A stretch of DNA of 64,000 nt from an uncultured Gammaproteobacteria bacterium (GTDB lineage Bacteria > Pseudomonadota > Gammaproteobacteria > Ga0077536), in contig CALKCL010000002.1 in NCBI GenBank assembly GCA_938082545.1, forward strand, positions 83,326-147,325. Reading direction: 5' to 3'. The translations under genes were made by a program, and so were the position numbers. Within the stretch, counting starts at the first letter, position 1. Every line of letters begins with the position of its first letter. Below the pieces are notes generated by a model. The model did no database searches. It was not told where the DNA came from and worked only from the letters and a program-made list of their open reading frames with translations. This document shows, in pieces, positions 38,255 through 46,513 of the stretch.

Positions 38255-39100
38255 ATGGTACGGTTTGGAATTTGTGTGTTACCTACGGATCTGATTCCTC
38301 CACCGGTGCAGCTGGCTCAAACAGTTGAGTCAAAAGGACTAGATATGCTGTTTTTTGCCGAAAACAGTCACGTCCCCGTAGTACATCGCAAGAATTCGTA
38401 CCACCGACCAGAGATCGTTCAACCATTTGCCAGAATGTACGATTCCATAACTGCCCTAGCAGCCTGTGCCGCGGTTACCTCTCGTATTCAGCTAGGCACG
38501 GGAGTCTGTCTTTTAACCGAGCGAGACCCGATCACAACCGCAAAATCTATAGCTACTCTAGATCACATTTCACAAGGCAGGGTAATTTTTGGAATTGCTG
38601 GCGGGTGGATCAAAGAAGCAATAGAGAACCATGGCTGCCCGTTCAAAGAAAGATGGGCAGTTGTTAGAGAGCGTGCATTGGCAATTCGTGCTCTTTGGCA
38701 AACCGATCCAACTGAGTTCCATGGAGATTATGTCGATTTTAAGCCGCTAACTATGATGCCAAAACCTTTCCAAAAAGGAGGTCCACCTATTTATATAGGC
38801 TCAAATTCTAGCAAAGTTCCCGCAAGAGTGGTCGACTACGCAGACGGCTGGATGCCTATCCATGAAAAATATGAGGGGGATCCTCTAGTCGATATTAAAG
38901 CTGCATGCGAAAAAGCAGGCCGAGACCCATCTGAAATAACTACCTTATTATTTGGAGCACCTAGGGATCAATCTATACTTCAAGATTATGCAACACGAGG
39001 TTGCGCAGGCTTTATTTTCTTAATCCCACCTGAGCAAAGTGGAAACTTAATACCTATTTTAGACGAAATCAAAAAACTGCGAGACGTCATTAATAAATGA
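38255..39100 (+). CDS. Luciferase-like (LLM) oxidoreductase, TIGR03619-type
   Basis: A 281-residue TIM-barrel flavin or F420 enzyme. LATLDHISQGRVIFGIAGGW (in part), LGTGVCLLTERDPITTAKS and PARVVDYADGWMP are the family signatures. Its subgroup is usually annotated as F420-dependent, but gammaproteobacteria seldom make F420, so FMN is a fair alternative. It starts 4 bp after the SDR stop with AGGG upstream. Substrate unknown. Confidence 0.83.
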   Translation: MVRFGICVLPTDLIPPPVQLAQTVESKGLDMLFFAENSHVPVVHRKNSYHRPEIVQPFARMYDSITALAACAAVTSRIQLGTGVCLLTERDPITTAKSIATLDHISQGRVIFGIAGGWIKEAIENHGCPFKERWAVVRERALAIRALWQTDPTEFHGDYVDFKPLTMMPKPFQKGGPPIYIGSNSSKVPARVVDYADGWMPIHEKYEGDPLVDIKAACEKAGRDPSEITTLLFGAPRDQSILQDYATRGCAGFIFLIPPEQSGNLIPILDEIKKLRDVINK

Positions 39101-39111
39101 CATAAGCCTCT

Positions 39112-39585
39112 CTATTGTTCTGCTGTGTCACTAAGCCAAGACTGGATACCATCTATCCCGTTAAACGCCCAAGAATGGGTACGATTCCAATCCATCACAA
39201 TCATGGTAGGAGTGCCTTTGAAAAGTGCAATAGAGCGATACTGAGGATACTTCTCTCTAAGCCTGTCAACTGCCTCACACCACTTACTATGAGAGCTCGT
39301 GCACACCACTGCCCTCACATCCAACCGCAACCACCAGAGTTTGGACCAATCTTTCTGATAAGAGTCCAAAAGAAGAGTAGACTCTGGGGTTTTACCGACA
39401 TGCCTCAAGCGCTCAAGATCCGCCGTTTTTTTTGGCTTTCCATCAATGGGTGAAAAAATCTGATTCCCGACCCTCGAAAAGACAATCGGCATAGCCTCAG
39501 CTCTCCCATCGGATCGCGTGACTGCAAATCGAGCGACAGACATTTTATCTAGTAACTGGTGAATGAGGCTGTCAGATAAATTCAT
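39112..39585 (-). CDS. PPOX-fold flavin/F420-type oxidoreductase (TIGR03668-like)
   Basis: A split-barrel protein of the pyridoxamine-phosphate-oxidase fold, 157 residues from the ATG at 39585; an alternative ATG eight codons upstream is open, but AAGAGAT is better placed for this one. VARFAVTRSDGRAEAMPIVF, SPIDGKPKKTADLERLRH and the STLLLDSYQKDWSKLWWLRL stretch match the F420-type PPOX group. It converges on the LLM gene with an 11-bp gap; both families are often F420-linked, which is notable in this lineage. Confidence 0.78.
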   Translation of the reverse strand: MNLSDSLIHQLLDKMSVARFAVTRSDGRAEAMPIVFSRVGNQIFSPIDGKPKKTADLERLRHVGKTPESTLLLDSYQKDWSKLWWLRLDVRAVVCTSSHSKWCEAVDRLREKYPQYRSIALFKGTPTMIVMDWNRTHSWAFNGIDGIQSWLSDTAEQ

Positions 39586-39748
39586 ATATCCCATCTCTTT
39601 AGAAAGCATTCGAAGGCCGCAGATAATCCTGTCCGAGCTGTCGCCCTCTCAATTAATTTAGTAAAATAGCGCATGTGGGTTATCACAGGTTACGATGCCT
39701 TAGATAATGCCGCATAATAAACCATACCATATACTTTAAGGGGCTAGC

Positions 39749-41128
39749 ATGATCCAACAATTTCGTCGCTTTGGTGCAGGACTGTCAGATGTAACAGAAC
39801 GATGGGTACCCGACGCTTGGGTGATCTCGATGATGCTTACAGCAGTGGCAATTTTACTTTGTATCTTTGGAGCAGGTGCGACCGTAGAAGAAACTGTCCT
39901 TGCTTGGGGAGATGGAGTCTGGAGCCTCTTGGGACTGGCAATGCAGTTCACCATCGCCATGGTAGCGGCGCATGCGTGTGCCGCATCGCCCCCTATTTAC
40001 CGTTTTTTTAATTGGCTAGCTTCGCTTCCAAACCCATCTAAACCCGTTCAAGCCCTTGTTCTTGCCGGCATGTTTTCTCTTGTAATGGGTTATCTTAACT
40101 GGGCCGTATGCTTGGTTTCTTGTGCGCTATTTACCCCATTTATACTCCGTCGTAATCCGAACGTAGATGTGCGACTCCTTATATGCGCCTCCTATTTAGG
40201 GATAGGTACAGTTTGGCACGGTGGCCTATCCGGCTCTGCTCCTTTGATTTTAGCTACGCCTGGTAACCCGCTAATAAATCCATCAAATGGAGCACCTATT
40301 GTAGATCGGCTGTACCCTGTGACTGAAACACTCTACAACAATTTTAACCTTGTTTTTATCTGCATCCTTGGAGCAGTAGCTCTAGCTACCACTTGCTTAC
40401 TGCATCCTCGTTCAGGCGCTCGCACGCTTAGTGCAGAAGAAATAGAAAAAATCCTACCGACTCCACCTATAGAAGATGGCCCTCCTAAGACTCCTGCTGA
40501 ATACATCGATCAATTCAGAGGTTGGGTATTACTTGCGGTGGTCTTGTTAGCCTATCCACTCGGCTATTCGATAGTAACTAAAGGTTTCGGCACTAGCTGG
40601 ACTATAAACGCATATAACATCACATTCCTAGTCATCGCCTTATTATTGCACGGTAGAGCACCATCTTTTCTGCGAGCTTGTCGCAACGGTGTCGATAGCG
40701 CCTGGGGTATTGTGGTGCAATTCCCGTTCTATGCCGGCATTTTTGGGTTAATGCAGAACACTGATCTTGGTGAGTGGCTTGGAAGCTTTTTCTCAAACAT
40801 TGCCACCACAACAACTTATCCATGGGTCGTCTACGTATACTCTGGACTCATGAATTTATTTGTCCCTTCTGCTGGCTCTAAATGGATGATTGAAGCCCCT
40901 TTCCTGATCCCGGCCGGCGAGCTTCTTAACGTTTCTGTTGTCACAACTACGCTCGCTTATGCCTACGGGGATTCTGTTACTAATCTCATACAACCGTTTT
41001 TTGCTATCCCAATATTAGCGGTAACCCGGATGCGATTTGGTGACGTTGTAGGGTATACATTTTTAGTTGCTGTTGTGTGCTTCATCGTAACTTCCGTAGC
41101 CATGTTTATGATCCCCCCACAGTGGTAG
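39749..41128 (+). CDS. Short-chain fatty acid transporter, AtoE family
   Basis: A 459-residue polytopic membrane protein of the AtoE type, which carries short-chain fatty acids. ERWVPDAWVISMMLT, GMFSLVMGYLNWAVCLV, GTVWHGGLSGSAPLILATPGN and LFVPSAGSKWMIEAP are family signatures. It is divergent from the PPOX gene, monocistronic, with AAGGGG before the ATG. The nearby CoA-dependent and amide-degrading genes could supply or use such acids, but no direct operon link exists. Confidence 0.88.
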   Translation: MIQQFRRFGAGLSDVTERWVPDAWVISMMLTAVAILLCIFGAGATVEETVLAWGDGVWSLLGLAMQFTIAMVAAHACAASPPIYRFFNWLASLPNPSKPVQALVLAGMFSLVMGYLNWAVCLVSCALFTPFILRRNPNVDVRLLICASYLGIGTVWHGGLSGSAPLILATPGNPLINPSNGAPIVDRLYPVTETLYNNFNLVFICILGAVALATTCLLHPRSGARTLSAEEIEKILPTPPIEDGPPKTPAEYIDQFRGWVLLAVVLLAYPLGYSIVTKGFGTSWTINAYNITFLVIALLLHGRAPSFLRACRNGVDSAWGIVVQFPFYAGIFGLMQNTDLGEWLGSFFSNIATTTTYPWVVYVYSGLMNLFVPSAGSKWMIEAPFLIPAGELLNVSVVTTTLAYAYGDSVTNLIQPFFAIPILAVTRMRFGDVVGYTFLVAVVCFIVTSVAMFMIPPQW

Positions 41129-41213
41129 AATTTCTCATGTACAAACTCTTTTGTAATTATCTGTTTCACCATAATCTAAAGCTATACAGGAAAAATCTGA
41201 AAGGACTGATGAT

Positions 41214-41987
41214 ATGTTGATAGTGATTTCTCCAGCGAAGACACTTGATTATGACTCTCCTTTGTCATTCAAGAAATCGACTTCTGCTCATTTTCATAGT
41301 TATAGTGACAAGCTAATAGAAATACTCAAAAAGAAATCAGCCGCACAGATCAGTCATTTAATGAAAATAAGCGACAATCTTGGGGAGCTCAACTACCGTC
41401 GATATCATTCATGGAGCTCTACGCCTGGCCCAGAAAAGGCTAGACAAGCTCTCTTAGCTTTTATGGGCGATGTATATTCAGGATTAGATGCTAAGTCGCT
41501 TAGTGAAAAGAACATGGTGTTCGCTCAAGGGCATTTGCGTATCCTATCTGGGCTTTACGGAATACTCAGACCTTTAGATTCTATGCAACCCTATCGCTTA
41601 GAAATGGGCACTCACCTCGAGACGCCTGACGGAAAAAATTTATATCAGTTCTGGGGAGAGAAACCAACGCTCACTCTCAATGAGCAAGCAAAACTGCTAA
41701 AAACTAAATACTTAGTCAACCTTGCCTCTAACGAATACTTTAAAGTGATAGACAAGAAACGACTAGAGCCAATGATTATCGCCCCAGTATTCAAGGACCG
41801 AAAAAATGGAAATTATAAAATAATTAGCTTCTATGCAAAAAGAGCACGCGGTCTCATGGCTCGGTATATAATTCAAAACCAAATACAAAAGCCGGAAGAG
41901 CTTAAAGACTTTTGCTCTGAAGGCTATGTTTATAACGAAACCTTGTCTAATACAGGTGATTTAGTCTTTACTAGAGAAGAGCGTTAA
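41214..41987 (+). CDS. yaaA: Peroxide stress protein YaaA
   Basis: A 257-residue protein of the YaaA/DUF328 family, beginning MLIVISPAKTLDYDSP and containing LRILSGLYGILRPLDSMQPYRLEMG and NLASNEYFKVID. In E. coli YaaA lowers free iron and limits Fenton damage during H2O2 stress; the fold binds DNA. Length and motifs are complete. AAAGGA precedes the ATG. It is followed by the cyclophilin gene in the same direction after 47 bp. Confidence 0.93.
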   Translation: MLIVISPAKTLDYDSPLSFKKSTSAHFHSYSDKLIEILKKKSAAQISHLMKISDNLGELNYRRYHSWSSTPGPEKARQALLAFMGDVYSGLDAKSLSEKNMVFAQGHLRILSGLYGILRPLDSMQPYRLEMGTHLETPDGKNLYQFWGEKPTLTLNEQAKLLKTKYLVNLASNEYFKVIDKKRLEPMIIAPVFKDRKNGNYKIISFYAKRARGLMARYIIQNQIQKPEELKDFCSEGYVYNETLSNTGDLVFTREER

Positions 41988-42034
41988 ATAAAAACATCAC
42001 GGCCTTAAGTTCAATGATAAACAGGAGAACCTAA

Positions 42035-42604
42035 ATGGGGAAAATCGCTTTACTCGCCTACTTATTAGTACTAATCAGTCCGCTTTCTGCGAATGAAGAA
42101 ACTGACCGTGTGCGTTTGGAGACAACTAAAGGTGACATTGAAATAATACTTTTCACAAATAAAGCACCTATATCTGTTAAAAACTTCAAAGCTTATGTCC
42201 AGTCTGAATTTTACGATGAAACTGTTTTCCACAGAGTCATCCCTGATTTTATGATTCAAGGAGGCGGCTTTGAATCTGACCTCACTTTCAAAAAGGCAGA
42301 CAAGCCCATAATCAACGAGGCAGACAATGGTCTAGCCAATCAACGTGGAACTCTTGCGATGGCCAGGACCAGTAACCCACATAGTGCTACTGGGCAATTC
42401 TTTATTAACCTGAAAGACAATGCTTTCTTAAATCATAAGGCCAAGAACTCTAGAGGCTGGGGATATGCGGTGTTCGGACGAGTGACAAAAGGTATTGATG
42501 TCGTGGATGCGATCGCTGCGGCAAAAACAACGACTAAGAATGGAATGGAAAATGTGCCTGTCGAACAGATTATGATCACTAAAGCATATCTTTTAACCGA
42601 CTAA
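42035..42604 (+). CDS. Periplasmic cyclophilin-type peptidyl-prolyl isomerase
   Basis: A 189-residue PpiA/PpiB-type proline isomerase with an N-terminal signal (KIALLAYLLVLISPLSAN), so it should act in the periplasm. The catalytic region FHRVIPDFMIQGGGF has the active arginine, and GTLAMARTSNPHSATGQFFINL the rest of the cyclophilin site. AGGAG lies 7 bp before the ATG. It precedes a YCII-family gene by 31 bp. Confidence 0.93.
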   Translation: MGKIALLAYLLVLISPLSANEETDRVRLETTKGDIEIILFTNKAPISVKNFKAYVQSEFYDETVFHRVIPDFMIQGGGFESDLTFKKADKPIINEADNGLANQRGTLAMARTSNPHSATGQFFINLKDNAFLNHKAKNSRGWGYAVFGRVTKGIDVVDAIAAAKTTTKNGMENVPVEQIMITKAYLLTD

Positions 42605-42635
42605 ATCACACCCACGAAATTAAGGAAGTCCCTAA

Positions 42636-42929
42636 ATGCCCTACGTTATTTTGACTCATGATAAGCCTGATAGCTTAGACCTTCGATTAGCGACCCGAGC
42701 CTCCCATCTGGAGTATTTAAGGCCCTTTAAGGATCAAGTATTAGCTGGAGGTGCATTCCTCACAGAAGATGGATCTCTCGCAGGCGGTGCGATGATTGTT
42801 TTCAATACTGAGAAACTCAGTGAGGCGGAAGAGTTGATCAAGAACGATCCGTACACTAAAGCCGGCTTATTCAGTCACGTCGAAGTAAAACGATGGAAAA
42901 AAGTATTTTTTGATGGGCATGAAATTTAG
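42636..42929 (+). CDS. YCII-family protein
   Basis: A 97-residue protein of the YciI fold (ferredoxin-like), with RATHL-like RASHLEYLRPFKDQVLAGGAFL (as a motif in part), GGAMIVF and NDPYTKAGLFSHVEVKRWKKV. These small dimers have a His-Asp pair near the pocket and are thought to be enzymes, but the reaction is unknown. AAGGAAG precedes the ATG. It shares direction and close spacing with the cyclophilin. Confidence 0.88.
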   Translation: MPYVILTHDKPDSLDLRLATRASHLEYLRPFKDQVLAGGAFLTEDGSLAGGAMIVFNTEKLSEAEELIKNDPYTKAGLFSHVEVKRWKKVFFDGHEI

Positions 42930-43006
42930 CAACTAACTAGGGACCCACCTTGGTTTGACCTTTCGCTGTCAGGTAATGTTCTAAAGCTTTCTAATGAGAA
43001 AATGAT

Positions 43007-44908
43007 ATGTCGCTTCTTACTTTCCACGGGGTCAACCTTGCTTTTGGTGATCAAATCATTTTTCGCGAGGCCAACTTCGTCCTTGAGCCCAATGAAAGGG
43101 TCTGTGTCATCGGCCGTAATGGTGCAGGCAAGTCCACGCTATTCCGTCTAATCGCTGGAGGTCAAGAACTTGACTCAGGCGAAATAAGAAAGCGTGACAA
43201 TCTTAAAATTGCACAACTAGACCAAACGCTCCCCATGCAAACAAATATCAGCGTCTTCGACTTTGTGGCAGAAGGACTAAAGGAACAAAAAGGGCTGCTG
43301 GAAAGATATGAATCTCTGACCAGTCAAGAGATGAGTACTGAAGGGATGCGCGAACTCGATGACCTACAGCGTCAATTAGATGCCCATGGTGGCTGGGACA
43401 TCAATAATCAAGTCGACAGTATAATTGATCAACTCGAGCTCCCTGCCAAAAAAACACTTAGTGAGCTTTCCGGTGGGTGGAGAAGAAGAGTAGCTTTGGC
43501 TCGCACGCTTGTGAGTAAGCCCGATGTTTTATTGCTTGACGAGCCCACAAACCACTTGGACCTTGAAGCCATTGAATGGTTGGAAATTCGAATTAAAGCG
43601 TACACTGGAAGTGTCATATTCATCACGCATGACCGTTCATTTCTGAGATCTTTAGCAACGCGCATTGTAGACATTGATCGGGGACAACTGAAAAGCTGGC
43701 CTGGAGATTACGCTCAGTATGTAAAACACAAAGAACAAAGTTTAGACGAAGAAGATCGTCAAAACTCACTCTTCGACAAAAAGCTTGAGGAAGAAGAGAA
43801 ATGGATTAGACAGGGAGTTAAAGCCCGAAGAACGAGGAATGAGGGGAGAGTGCGTGCTCTCGAGAAACTTAGAAAAGAGTATACCGAGCGTGTCAAACGT
43901 GAAGGGAAAGCTCGAATAATTCTCCAAGACTCTGAAAAATCTAGCAGACGGGTCCTGCAAGGTAAAAATCTACACTACTCATATGGCGATCTGAAAATAA
44001 TTGACGCCCTATCGCTGAAAATCATGCGTGGAGACAGAGTCGGACTCATAGGAAATAACGGCGTAGGAAAAAGCACGCTAATAAAGCTACTGCTTGGAGA
44101 ACTTGAGCCCCAAGCGGGGACTCTAAAGAGAGGAGAGAATCTTAAAATAGGCTACTTTGATCAATTAAGACAAAAACTTGACCCTAAGTTAAACGTCGTT
44201 GATATTGTCGGAGAAGGTAAGGAACACATTATAGTCAATGGAAAAGAACGGCATGTGATCGGTTATTTAAAAGGTTTTTTATTTTCTCCTAAAAGAGCTT
44301 TGACCCCCGTAGGATACTTATCAGGAGGTGAGTGTAACCGTGTGATACTAGCGAAACTCCTATCAAGGGCAACTAATCTCCTCGTTTTAGATGAACCTAC
44401 TAATGATCTCGACGTAGAAACTCTGGAGGTTCTCGAACAACAACTAATAGACTACGAAGGAACTCTTATTGTTGTCAGCCATGACCGCGTCTTCTTAGAT
44501 AATGTCGTAACAAGCACCTTGGTTTTTGAGTCCACCGGAGAATTGAGAAGCTATCCTGGAGGTTACTCAGACTGGTATAGTAAAGGGAAGAAACTAGCTG
44601 CTACAGATACTATCTCCATTACGAAATTTTCTAGACCGACTTCCGACGAAGACTCTGTTGTCGTGCAAAAAACAAACATTTCAAAAAAGAAACTTAGCTT
44701 TAACTTACAACGAGAATTAGAGCAACTCCCCGAAACAATCGAGTCTCTAGAAAAATCAATCTCGAATTTGGAGAATAAAGTTGCATCCCCAGACTTTTAT
44801 ACCCAAGCATACGAGGCAGTGGAACCTACCCTTAAGGAGCTCGAAAAACACAAGTTAGATCTAGAAACAGCAACTGGCCGATGGCTAGAGCTGGAGGCAA
44901 ACTCGTGA
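43007..44908 (+). CDS. uup: ABC-F ATPase, Uup type
   Basis: A soluble tandem ATPase (633 residues) of the ABC-F group that acts on ribosomes. Two Walker A motifs (GRNGAGKSTL and GNNGVGKSTL), two signatures (LSGGWRRRVALA and LSGGECNRVILA) and two Walker B sites (LLLDEPTNHLD and LVLDEPTNDLD) are intact. A linker with charged coiled coil (KARRTRNEGRVRALEKLRKE) and a C-terminal coiled coil (residues about 565-630) match Uup, which affects transposon excision and ribosome function. The gene is full length. Confidence 0.93.
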   Translation: MSLLTFHGVNLAFGDQIIFREANFVLEPNERVCVIGRNGAGKSTLFRLIAGGQELDSGEIRKRDNLKIAQLDQTLPMQTNISVFDFVAEGLKEQKGLLERYESLTSQEMSTEGMRELDDLQRQLDAHGGWDINNQVDSIIDQLELPAKKTLSELSGGWRRRVALARTLVSKPDVLLLDEPTNHLDLEAIEWLEIRIKAYTGSVIFITHDRSFLRSLATRIVDIDRGQLKSWPGDYAQYVKHKEQSLDEEDRQNSLFDKKLEEEEKWIRQGVKARRTRNEGRVRALEKLRKEYTERVKREGKARIILQDSEKSSRRVLQGKNLHYSYGDLKIIDALSLKIMRGDRVGLIGNNGVGKSTLIKLLLGELEPQAGTLKRGENLKIGYFDQLRQKLDPKLNVVDIVGEGKEHIIVNGKERHVIGYLKGFLFSPKRALTPVGYLSGGECNRVILAKLLSRATNLLVLDEPTNDLDVETLEVLEQQLIDYEGTLIVVSHDRVFLDNVVTSTLVFESTGELRSYPGGYSDWYSKGKKLAATDTISITKFSRPTSDEDSVVVQKTNISKKKLSFNLQRELEQLPETIESLEKSISNLENKVASPDFYTQAYEAVEPTLKELEKHKLDLETATGRWLELEANS

Positions 44909-44924
44909 CTATACGTACCTTAAA

Positions 44925-46304
44925 TTATGTCCCTAATCGACGCAATGCAGCCTTAGTCAGAAATTCATCATAGATCCGAAGATCCTGATTGACAGACCAT
45001 CTCCAACCACCGGAGATCTCTGCAACCTGTTTTAGGCGCGTCATATGGTTACTTTGTACATTATGGGCATGGACATGAGTCCAGGACCAATACGGGTTAG
45101 CCCCATCCATAATTTTTTTCCCCTTGTTCTCATAAACAGAAAATGCACCATCAAATGATTTAAACATCTCTCCTTTTCTATCATAAGTGACCATACAAAG
45201 AGGCAGACTCGTCCGAGCATCGAACCATACTCTCTTTTTACTGATAGGAGCGCGAGGATAACCCGTGGGCTCTGCCTCACAGATGATGACCTCTGGGACG
45301 AGCTCAACTTTTGTGTCCCAAAACGTATCACCTTTAGGGCCGCCGTGTGTCTTACCTTCCCAGTTAGGGTCGCTGGAATCCCAATTTTCGGTCAAACCAG
45401 CTAAAAATGGTCCGCGCGCGATTACCTTAAAATTACCCCAGGTGAGATATGGGTCTCCTGCTGCCCAGACGTCCGAAAAATACAAATTAGACCCGGGCAA
45501 TAGAGGTTCAAACCTTTGACTGGTCGGAAATTTCCGAACTCTTTTGAACTGTGGGAGGTATCCATATAACTTAGGGAACTTCCTTTGGTCGTAGTCCCAA
45601 ATGTTGAGAAAAGAGGTCCCTTTGTAATCTTGAGGTACCGTAAAAAGAACTGACTGATAGCGCAGTTTATCTTCATGCCCCGGCCAATATGGCATCGGCT
45701 CGACACTGATCCTTCCCGTAGGCGCAAATTCACACCAGACCAACTCATATTTATAGCCAATATGTCCATCAGAATTCTGTTCGAAGGTCTTAACCGGATA
45801 GAAAGAGACATCATGCCTACCCCACGTTAAGGTAACTGCCGCAAATAACTCCATCGCAGTTGTAGGTTCAGGAAAAGGATTTCCCCCTACCCAAGGCTGG
45901 TCACCGTTTACCACAACATTTCCATCGGCATTAAACGATGCCATTCCTTTATGCCGCATGGTCGCTTCGACATATTCAACAGGACTGAGCTTGGTTATGT
46001 CCGTTGTCGCCTTCACTAATTCTAACTTTCTGCCTTGCTGTTTTATTTGCATGAAGCGGACCGGATCCAAAAGATCCTGAACAGTGTCTACGTTATTAGC
46101 ATCGATAGTATCCCCAGGCTTCAGTCCTCCACGTGTATATTCCTCAATAGACAATAGCTCTTCAGGATATGATGCCGAAAAATCACCATTCTCTGCAGCA
46201 GACGACCAAACTGGGGAAAGCACTCCTGCTCCAAGCACACCTTTTGCTGTCTTCTCTATAAACTTTCGTCGACTATAGTCTGGCGTATATTTCCTGATGT
46301 GCAT
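44925..46304 (-). CDS. DUF1329 protein with twin-arginine signal
   Basis: A 459-residue exported protein of the DUF1329 (PF07044) family. It starts with a Tat signal: SRRKFIEK with R12-R13, then a hydrophobic stretch GVLGAGVLSPVWSSA. The mature part carries family features such as VWFDARTSLPLCMVTYDRKG and YWSWTHVHAHNVQSNHMTRL. DUF1329 proteins sit in the periplasm or outer membrane and often occur near RND-type exporters and hydrophobic-compound catabolism; the function is unknown. The region upstream holds two perfect inverted repeats. No exporter gene is adjacent. Confidence 0.83.
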   Translation of the reverse strand: MHIRKYTPDYSRRKFIEKTAKGVLGAGVLSPVWSSAAENGDFSASYPEELLSIEEYTRGGLKPGDTIDANNVDTVQDLLDPVRFMQIKQQGRKLELVKATTDITKLSPVEYVEATMRHKGMASFNADGNVVVNGDQPWVGGNPFPEPTTAMELFAAVTLTWGRHDVSFYPVKTFEQNSDGHIGYKYELVWCEFAPTGRISVEPMPYWPGHEDKLRYQSVLFTVPQDYKGTSFLNIWDYDQRKFPKLYGYLPQFKRVRKFPTSQRFEPLLPGSNLYFSDVWAAGDPYLTWGNFKVIARGPFLAGLTENWDSSDPNWEGKTHGGPKGDTFWDTKVELVPEVIICEAEPTGYPRAPISKKRVWFDARTSLPLCMVTYDRKGEMFKSFDGAFSVYENKGKKIMDGANPYWSWTHVHAHNVQSNHMTRLKQVAEISGGWRWSVNQDLRIYDEFLTKAALRRLGT

Positions 46305-46413
46305 GTGGAAGTTCCCCTTGGTCTCAGTGAAGTTACAGTAACGTCCAGAAAGTTGTTCTGTAGAAAGTAATTACGTAGCAATACAACTACTAGATCAGAA
46401 CACCAAATTAGCG

Positions 46414-46437
46414 CAGATAGAACAAACGTTCTATCTG
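46414..46437. repeat. Inverted repeat, possible operator of the DUF1329 gene
   Basis: Perfect 10-bp arms CAGATAGAAC and GTTCTATCTG with a 4-bp AAAC centre, 110 bp upstream of the DUF1329 start. The GAACAAACGTTC core resembles TetR-type operators. No regulator gene lies next to it. Confidence 0.6.
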
Positions 46438-46446
46438 TAATCTCGA

Positions 46447-46471
46447 CTTAGATAAAAAGTGTTTATCTAAG
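46447..46471. repeat. Inverted repeat downstream of the DMGDH-like gene
   Basis: Perfect 10-bp arms CTTAGATAAA and TTTATCTAAG with a 5-bp spacer, 43 bp after the stop of the leftward dehydrogenase gene. It could be an RNA hairpin ending that message, but no T run follows; or a second operator for the DUF1329 gene. Confidence 0.55.
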
Positions 46472-46513
46472 CGCTAAGGATAACCTTACTTGACTGAGTA
46501 GTGCATCAGAAGG

